A DNA stretch of 12,005 nucleotides from contig CAZYVL010000077.1 in the NCBI GenBank assembly GCA_964651005.1, forward strand, positions 1-12,005, written 5' to 3'. Positions 1 through 5,164 of the stretch are shown here, one piece after another. Made by a program: the position numbers and the translations under genes. Each line of letters begins with the position of its first letter. Within the stretch, counting starts at the first letter, position 1. Under the pieces are notes generated by a model. The model worked only from the letters and a program-made list of their open reading frames with translations, searched no databases and was not told the origin of the DNA. The DNA is from DATMFV01 sp964651005. GTDB taxonomy: Bacteria; Verrucomicrobiota; Verrucomicrobiia; Chthoniobacterales; Chthoniobacteraceae.

Positions 1-334
1 TGATGAATTCAGCCTTGTAGGCTTGTTTTATCGCGGCTATGGGATGGCTGTGAATAATAAACGCTAATTTTTCAGGGCACCCTTTTCCCCGACGCATATC
101 CAGCAAAACGGATTCCAAACACTTTGCCTCTTCAGAAATGTTAGGTTTAGAGTTTTCATGGGCAATCCCAATTGAAAAAAACTGAGAATTTTCATTCTTG
201 GGACCATAGGACAATGTAACTAAAATTTTTCCCGCATCAAAGGGAAACGCCCAACTCCGATCAGACTTTGGCTCCAGTTCCCCGGCTCTTGCTGATAACA
301 CCAAAGCCAAAATGCAAATGAGGAATGCTTTCAT
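1..334 (-). CDS. Small exported protein of unknown function, 3' part cut off by window edge
   Basis: Reading the minus strand from an ATG at 334 gives 111 codons open to the window edge, so the C-terminus is missing. The first 17 residues form a clear Sec signal peptide: MK, then the hydrophobic stretch AFLICILALVLS, then the cleavage site ARA before GE. The mature part is soluble, starts GELEPKSDRSWAFPFDAGK, and contains two cysteines (in EEAKCLESV and GKGCPEK). I do not recognise a family. The gene is much more AT-rich (about 40% GC) than the core genes to the right (about 70%), which suggests recent acquisition or a different compositional class. Its start lies 64 bases beyond the endonuclease stop on the same strand, so it may be read from that operon or from its own weak promoter at 340-367. 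No Shine-Dalgarno precedes the ATG. The signal peptide and uninterrupted frame make it a likely real gene. Confidence 0.7.
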   Translation of the reverse strand, partial: MKAFLICILALVLSARAGELEPKSDRSWAFPFDAGKILVTLSYGPKNENSQFFSIGIAHENSKPNISEEAKCLESVLLDMRRGKGCPEKLAFIIHSHPIAAIKQAYKAEFI

Positions 335-339
335 TTTGA

Positions 340-367
340 TTGATAGAGATTTGGCCAGGAGCGTCAA
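340..367 (-). promoter_or_regulatory. Possible sigma70-like promoter for the exported-protein gene
   Basis: On the minus strand a TTGACG box (367-362) and a TATCAA box (345-340) are separated by 16 bases. The -10-like box ends five bases before the ATG at 334, so a transcript from it would begin at or very near the start codon. The -35 matches consensus at 5 of 6 positions and the -10 at only 4 of 6. The surrounding DNA is AT-rich, so chance matches are likely. The geometry resembles the stronger promoter in front of the methyltransferase gene. Confidence 0.3.
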
Positions 368-398
368 GTTTGAAAATTTATGGAGATTCCCTTTTACG

Positions 399-1379
399 TC
401 AGCGTGCCGAGTCTGGATATGGGCCAAGAAATTTGTCGCCGTTGAAATGAATCAGATGGGCTGGGTTTTCCGCGATCCAGACTTCGGACTCCCATGCGAT
501 TTGAGAGAGGAACGATCGCATCGAGCGGAGCGTGTTGAACGCGGTCACAAACACGAGCCCTGCCGTCGATCCTGAGAAAAGTTCCTTCAGTTCCTTCCGG
601 CGTTTACCGTCTACAGACCCGACACTAGTGACCGCTTCGATGAGCAGGAGCCAGTTCCGCCGCACGCAATGAACAATGACGTCCGGCATCTTGGCAGCGC
701 TGTCGAGCCCAACCCCCAGCTTGGCCAGGTAGTCCGCTTCAAGATGGGCAAACTTGTTTTCCGTATCTCCGATATAGGCTATCACACCGCCGGGAACAAA
801 ATGAGGACAAAAGTCTTCGATAATGGCTTTGATGAGCGGATTCTGGCCGCCCGGAGACAAGGCTACCCTTTGGCCATCGGGCAATGTCACTGGAACGCGA
901 GCCAATTCGCGACAACGGGCGATCTCGCGTTTCACCTCCTCCACTTTGGCGAGATAGTCTTGCAGGGCCTTGGCCCATTTCGGAGTTCCGAATCTTCGGA
1001 GCAACGCAAGCGCGGTCGGCTCCACCTGATAAACGGTTTTCCCGCTGTTGGTGGCGCGATCGGGCTTGTCCGGGTTTCGCAGAAGCAGCCCTGCTTCCAC
1101 AAAGAACTTCACGGCTTCATCACGAACGGTTTCCCGCGTGTTGGGGGCGTAGCGAACGCCGTAGCTCTTCGCCACAAAATCAATGATGGGTGTGATACCG
1201 CGCAAGGGGCTTTCCGCTTCTTTCCACGGTTTGGATGGGGTCAGATCAAGCAGCGCCAGAAGGTTGTAAGCGGCAACGGGATTGCGTTGACGGGGCCCGA
1301 ATTGTAGTTCCGTGAGAACTTCGATGGCCTCGGCAAGTCGGCGGTCTTTTTCATTGTGGCCCGATTTACTGGATGCCAT
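399..1379 (-). CDS. Type II restriction endonuclease, BsuBI/PstI family
   Basis: This 326-residue protein should cut DNA at CTGCAG, the site of BsuBI and PstI, which are about the same length. The N-terminal half (about residues 10-140) is a helical, winged-helix-like region. The C-terminal half carries the family's conserved blocks: YIGDTENK (202-209), PDVIV (232-236), LLIEAV (245-250), an Arg/Lys-rich GKRRKEL (258-264), and WIAENPAHLIHFNG near the end. D233 and E248 are the likely metal-binding pair of a PD-(D/E)XK-type site, although the usual lysine two residues after E248 is Val250. The ATG lies inside the 3' end of the methyltransferase gene (14-base overlap), so translation is probably coupled and delayed relative to methylation. 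No Shine-Dalgarno is visible. The reading frame is intact, so the enzyme is probably active. Family assignment is confident; the exact target is inferred from the family. Confidence 0.92.
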   Translation of the reverse strand: MASSKSGHNEKDRRLAEAIEVLTELQFGPRQRNPVAAYNLLALLDLTPSKPWKEAESPLRGITPIIDFVAKSYGVRYAPNTRETVRDEAVKFFVEAGLLLRNPDKPDRATNSGKTVYQVEPTALALLRRFGTPKWAKALQDYLAKVEEVKREIARCRELARVPVTLPDGQRVALSPGGQNPLIKAIIEDFCPHFVPGGVIAYIGDTENKFAHLEADYLAKLGVGLDSAAKMPDVIVHCVRRNWLLLIEAVTSVGSVDGKRRKELKELFSGSTAGLVFVTAFNTLRSMRSFLSQIAWESEVWIAENPAHLIHFNGDKFLGPYPDSAR

Positions 1380-2865
1380 CCAGGTGTTTTTCTATGAGTT
1401 GATCGAGTTCTTCCTGGGAAACGCCCGGACTGCGCAGACCGCGCCCGATTGCTTCCAAGGTTTTGCGTTCGGGATAGGCCAGTTTCCTCAGATCGGTGGC
1501 ATTGACCTGCGTATGCCCGCTGAAACAGCGGAAGTACCGGTCAACCAAGGTCGAGTTCAGATAAGCGAACAAGCCGAGTGCCAACGCCCTGTCCAGACCT
1601 CTTCCGTTGGCGTGGAAGTAATTCAAATGATTCTCAAAGCCCAACCATTCCGCTTTTACTTCGGCGGGGTCAACAAGACAGGCCACCAAGCGGCGGCGCT
1701 CCTCTTTGGAAGTAAACCGTTTGGTGAGAAGGTAGAGCCCCGAAGGCACCAACCACTGGCGAGTGGTTTTGTTGTCGAGAATGGCATTAGGCTTCCGTGC
1801 GTCGGGCTTGGGCCAATGCACGGTTCCTTCCTTGAAGTGAAAGGGGTAAAGCAGCGGCACCGTCCCCGCCTCTGGAGAGGGCCGCAGGGCGTCCTTCAAA
1901 CGGAAATCCACCACGCGCCCCGTCGATACCGTGAGGCCGAGGGAGGTAAGGCTGGCAGGCAAAGCCGAGAGGCGCTCCTTGGCGCTGGCATGGTCGCTGT
2001 CTGCGGGAACGTGAATGAAATATTCCGGGTCGTCGGGGTTGACGATTTCATGGAATGAAAAAACCTTTGCCGCAATGGAATCCCCCGCTTCGCCGCTACT
2101 GGAGGATACGGTGACCGTTGGGGCTTGCCGCTGACCTTTGGCAGCATGGAAAATGATGTTTTCCTGCAATACCCCATCGCCACGGAAGGCGGCTGCGCGG
2201 GACTCAAAGACATGCAAGCGCCGCAGCTCCATCTGACCGAGAAAATCTTTGCGAAACGGACGAAAATAGGGGCCATTGCAAAAGCTCCGGGGCGTGATGG
2301 CTACCATCTGCCCGCCTGCTTCCAAAAGCCGCGTCAGAAGACCTGTAAACCCCGTGTAGAGGTTGCTTGTCTCCAATCCCGCCGAACGAAGAGCCAGGCG
2401 CTCCGGCGAGTTCGTGTTGATCTTCTTGTAAGGGGGATTGGTGATGGCCACGTTAAAGGAAGGCTGCGCGGCACTGAACAAGTCACCGGATACCCTTCCG
2501 GCCATCTCCTGGATGAAATCCGCTTGATGCAACACGGCTTTGAAAACGATCTTCCGCTTCCGGCAAAGCAGTTCACATTCCGCCAAGGTCTCCTTCAATG
2601 CCGGAAGAATCAGCAGATCGATCTCGTACACCGTGGCATGGATCGACTGCACACCGGAATCCCGCTGACAGGCGCGGCGCACCAGGGCCGCTGTAAGGGC
2701 TCCTGCTCCCGCTCCCGCGTCGATCAGGCGGATCGTTGCAGGCAGGCCATCAAAGAGCGACGCCATGAAATCCGCCACGGGCGGGGGCGTGAGAAACTGC
2801 CCAAGGGCTTCCTTCCGCTCCCTGCCGTGCGGGTTTCCCACTACTGGCGCTTGCATGACTGACAC
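1366..2865 (-). CDS. Adenine-N6 DNA methyltransferase of the BsuBI/PstI-type R-M system
   Basis: This enzyme should methylate adenine in CTGCAG using S-adenosylmethionine and so protect the host from the adjacent endonuclease. Visible motifs are LGQFLTP (motif X, 21-27), LIDAGAGAGAL (SAM-binding motif I, 47-57), YEID (motif II, 80-83), HQADFI (motif III region, 113-118) and the catalytic NPPYKKI (motif IV, 143-149). This order is that of gamma-class N6-adenine methyltransferases such as M.BsuBI and M.PstI, which are also about 500 residues long. The C-terminal half (about 290-490) would hold target recognition. The frame starts with GTG at 2865; an in-frame ATG at 2856 would shorten it by three residues, and a TAA nine bases upstream rules out anything longer. 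It is the first gene of the pair, its TAA overlapping the endonuclease start by 14 bases. GC content is about 57%, well below the core genes, consistent with horizontal transfer. Confidence 0.93.
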   Translation of the reverse strand: MSVMQAPVVGNPHGRERKEALGQFLTPPPVADFMASLFDGLPATIRLIDAGAGAGALTAALVRRACQRDSGVQSIHATVYEIDLLILPALKETLAECELLCRKRKIVFKAVLHQADFIQEMAGRVSGDLFSAAQPSFNVAITNPPYKKINTNSPERLALRSAGLETSNLYTGFTGLLTRLLEAGGQMVAITPRSFCNGPYFRPFRKDFLGQMELRRLHVFESRAAAFRGDGVLQENIIFHAAKGQRQAPTVTVSSSSGEAGDSIAAKVFSFHEIVNPDDPEYFIHVPADSDHASAKERLSALPASLTSLGLTVSTGRVVDFRLKDALRPSPEAGTVPLLYPFHFKEGTVHWPKPDARKPNAILDNKTTRQWLVPSGLYLLTKRFTSKEERRRLVACLVDPAEVKAEWLGFENHLNYFHANGRGLDRALALGLFAYLNSTLVDRYFRCFSGHTQVNATDLRKLAYPERKTLEAIGRGLRSPGVSQEELDQLIEKHLDGIQ

Positions 2866-2870
2866 GGGGC

Positions 2871-2900
2871 ATTATGTGTTCATCCCGACTATCCCGTCAA
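2871..2900 (-). promoter_or_regulatory. Sigma70-like promoter of the R-M operon, probably giving a leaderless mRNA
   Basis: The minus strand shows TTGACG (2900-2895), an 18-base spacer, and CATAAT (2876-2871). Each hexamer matches the sigma70 consensus at five of six positions. Transcription would normally begin six to eight bases after the -10 box, that is at about 2863-2865. This is exactly the GTG start (2865) and a few bases ahead of the ATG at 2856. No Shine-Dalgarno is possible on such a transcript. The whole 2866-3006 gap between the TerC-family gene and this operon holds no other feature I can support; no terminator hairpin with a T-run follows the TerC-family gene. Confidence 0.6.
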
Positions 2901-3006
2901 CGCCCGCATCGGTGGGCCCTGGTGTCCGGGCTTGAAATGCCGCGTTACAATCTCCGCCGACGCAACGCAGCATGATGGAATTACTGAAACCACAAAGCCG
3001 AAGAGC

Positions 3007-4902
3007 CTAATCCAACACAATCTGCTGCCCGGCGCGGACGGCTTCGATGACTTCCTCGGGGTGGGTGGCCTTGCGTAGCCGTTCGGTGACGTATTCGCTC
3101 TCGATGATCCCTACGATGTCGGCGAGCAGGCGGCGCTGGATGCGTGCCATGCGGGCGGGGGTGAGGAGGATGAAGATGAGTTCGACCCGCTCGCCGCTCT
3201 CCGGCATCGGGATGCCCTCTTCCGAGCGCGCGAAGAGGAGCACAGGCCGCTCCAGTGCTTCAAAGCGGCAATGCGGCACTGCGAGGCCGTGGCCCAGGTA
3301 GGTGTTCATGAGCCGCTCGCGCTGGCGCACTGCCTGGACGATTGCTCCCGGGTCGCCCGGCAGGCTGCGGGGCGGCACTTGAAAGAGGATCGTTCCGATG
3401 GCTTCGTCCATGGATCGGGCGCTCAGGCCGAAAAGAATCCGCTCGGGAGCCAGCGCGTCGGCCAGCGAGACGGACTGCCCGGTGCGGGCGGCGTCGAATT
3501 CGTCGCCGATCTTGCCGACCAGTTCTTCGAGTACGTCTTCAATGGTGATGATGCCGGTCCACTCTCCCCCGGCGTCCAAGACGATCGCCATTTGGTTGAA
3601 CCCGCTCTGGAAGCTCGTCAACGCTTCCTCCAACGGCAATTCCTCGCGCATTTCCAGACACGGGCGGGCAATCGTCGCCACTTTCTCGCCGGAGAGCGGC
3701 GCGCCGTTTTCGCCCAGCACGAGATCCTTGACGTGCAGCACTCCCACGGGACGCCCCCCGGCGTGCTCCACCACCGGGTAGCGGGAGAAGCGCGTTTCGC
3801 GCAGCATCTGGAGATTTTCTTCCCACGGAAGGTCCTTCCGCACCGTGCGCACGCCGCTGCGACGGCGCATGGCGTCGCGCACGGTCAGGTCGGCCAGGTC
3901 GATGACGTTCTCGATGAGCAGCAGCCGCCGGAACGGCATGAGGCCAAGCCGGTGGGGACGCTCGAAGATCGTCTTCAAATCCGCCCGCCTCGGCCGCAGC
4001 AGCGAGAGGATGATGCAAAGCAGGAGGATCACCAGGATCAGCATCAGCGAGAGGGCGACGGGGATCTTGACCACCTCGGAGAGGAGCATCTTGACGCCGA
4101 GGATCAGGATGATCGACGCGAAGCCGTAGTGCAGCAGGTGGAAGGTCCGCATGAACCCGGCCACGCCGAAGTAGAGCGCCCGCAGGCCGAGCATGGCGAA
4201 GATGTTCGAGGTGTAGACGATGAACGGGTCGTGCGTGATGGAAAAGATGGCGGGGATGGAATCGACGGCGAAAACGATGTCGGAAGATTCCACCGCGAGC
4301 AGGACGAGCAGGAGCGGCGTCGCAACGAGGCGGCCGTTCTCCCGCGTGAAAAACCGGCTGCCGTCGAAGCGCGCCGAGACGGGGAAGAAGCGCCGGAAGA
4401 GGCGGATCATCCAGTTTTGCTCCGTGTCGGGGGCCACCTCCTTCTTGCGCATCATTCCCAGGCCGGTCCAAAGGAGGAAGCCGCCGAAGACGTAGATCAT
4501 CCAGTGGAAGCGCTCCAGAAGGGTCAGCCCGACGACGATGAAGATGATCCGCAGAAAAATCGCGCCGACGATCCCCAGGAAAAGCACCTTATGCTGGTAG
4601 GGCTGGGGGACGTTGAAGAAATTAAAGATCAGCAGGAAGACGAAGATATTGTCAACGGAGAGCGATTTCTCGACGACGAACCCGGTGAAAAATTCCAGCG
4701 CCGCCTCCGACCCCCGCTCGTGAAAAAGAAAGATGCCAAGGTTGAAGAGGAGGGCGAGGCCCGTCCAGATGCCGAACCAGATCATCGCCTCCCGGGTGGA
4801 GATGACGTGTGACTTCCGCTGTACGATCCCGAGATCGACCGCCAGCATCGCGAAGATAAAGAGGGTGAACCCGACCCAGAGGGGCCATTGCTCCGCAATC
4901 AT
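3007..4902 (-). CDS. TerC-family membrane protein fused to a CBS pair and a PTS EIIA(Ntr)-like domain
   Basis: This 631-residue inner-membrane protein has three parts. Residues about 1-300 are a TerC domain of hydrophobic helices, with the signature blocks VEKSLSVDNIFVF (77-89) and ESSDIVFAVDSIPAI (205-219). The acidic residues D84, D208 and D214 lie in the membrane, as in TerC proteins linked to manganese or other metal export and to metal loading of secreted proteins. Residues about 337-465 are a CBS pair (VRDAM at 341-345, VGVLHVKDLV, then TGIITIEDVLEELVG). Residues about 480-625 resemble PTS EIIA of the fructose/nitrogen class, with GHGLAVPH ending in H544 at the position phosphorylated in PtsN. 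E. coli relatives YoaE and YegH carry TerC plus CBS plus a CorC/HlyC domain, so the EIIA-like end replaces the usual last domain. The ATG fits the family start. A pyrimidine-rich tract, not a Shine-Dalgarno, precedes it. The gene is divergent from ileS. Domain calls are confident; metal substrate and control by phosphorylation are inference. Confidence 0.9.
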   Translation of the reverse strand: MIAEQWPLWVGFTLFIFAMLAVDLGIVQRKSHVISTREAMIWFGIWTGLALLFNLGIFLFHERGSEAALEFFTGFVVEKSLSVDNIFVFLLIFNFFNVPQPYQHKVLFLGIVGAIFLRIIFIVVGLTLLERFHWMIYVFGGFLLWTGLGMMRKKEVAPDTEQNWMIRLFRRFFPVSARFDGSRFFTRENGRLVATPLLLVLLAVESSDIVFAVDSIPAIFSITHDPFIVYTSNIFAMLGLRALYFGVAGFMRTFHLLHYGFASIILILGVKMLLSEVVKIPVALSLMLILVILLLCIILSLLRPRRADLKTIFERPHRLGLMPFRRLLLIENVIDLADLTVRDAMRRRSGVRTVRKDLPWEENLQMLRETRFSRYPVVEHAGGRPVGVLHVKDLVLGENGAPLSGEKVATIARPCLEMREELPLEEALTSFQSGFNQMAIVLDAGGEWTGIITIEDVLEELVGKIGDEFDAARTGQSVSLADALAPERILFGLSARSMDEAIGTILFQVPPRSLPGDPGAIVQAVRQRERLMNTYLGHGLAVPHCRFEALERPVLLFARSEEGIPMPESGERVELIFILLTPARMARIQRRLLADIVGIIESEYVTERLRKATHPEEVIEAVRAGQQIVLD

Positions 4903-5090
4903 AAGAGAGGATGCCCCGGGAGAGAGAGCTTGACCGCACCCATGACCATGACGGCCACGGTGGCGCCGGGAGTGGCGCTGGCCTTGCGGGCGGTTTCAGG
5001 GTGCGTGGTGGGGTAAGCAGGCAAACGATAAAACAGCCGTCTCCCTCGCCCTGGGATCGGGAGGGCCAAGGCAACGGTGCAAAGAAAGGC

Positions 5091-5125
5091 GGGGGTTGTC
5101 AACCGTTGATCTGTTGACCGCCCCC
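5091..5125. promoter_or_regulatory. Strong inverted repeat in the divergent gap upstream of ileS
   Basis: GGGGG (5091-5095) and GTCAAC (5098-5103) pair with CCCCC (5121-5125) and GTTGAC (5113-5118) around a nine-base loop. Only a two-by-two internal loop (TT opposite CG) interrupts the stem. Nested within it, TCAAC-C-GTTGA (5099-5109) is a second perfect short inverted repeat, and GTTG recurs at 5095, 5105 and 5113. It could be an operator for a dimeric regulator or an mRNA leader hairpin. No T-run follows on the plus strand, so it is not a standard terminator. Read on the minus strand it contains TTGACA (5102-5097), but no -10 box follows at the right spacing. Confidence 0.4.
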
Positions 5126-5145
5126 CGGCGCGGCTGTTAGGTTTC

Positions 5146-5160
5146 GCGCTCCCCGAGCGC
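5146..5160 (+). promoter_or_regulatory. Short perfect hairpin just before the ileS start codon
   Basis: GCGCTC (5146-5151) and GAGCGC (5155-5160) form a perfect six-base stem with a CCC loop. It ends four bases before the ileS ATG, where a Shine-Dalgarno would normally sit; none is present. In mRNA it would place a GC-rich hairpin at the ribosome entry site, so it may tune translation. In DNA of this GC content such a short repeat could also be chance. Confidence 0.3.
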
Positions 5161-5164
5161 AAGA

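Noticed and set aside
1312..2862. Plus-strand frames (1312-2058 and 2125-2862) opposite the methyltransferase gene
   Set aside because: The minus strand encodes a full methyltransferase with all motifs; these frames show no family features.
3271..4812. Long plus-strand open frame (513 codons) opposite the TerC-family gene
   Set aside because: It is antisense to a gene with clear TerC, CBS and EIIA motifs. Its product is rich in Asp, Glu, Gln and His with no recognisable domain, typical of an antisense shadow in GC-rich DNA.
5097..5102. Minus-strand TTGACA as -35 box of the TerC-family gene
   Set aside because: Perfect -35 match, but no TATAAT-like box lies 16-18 bases downstream, and it sits about 195 bases from the start codon within a hairpin.
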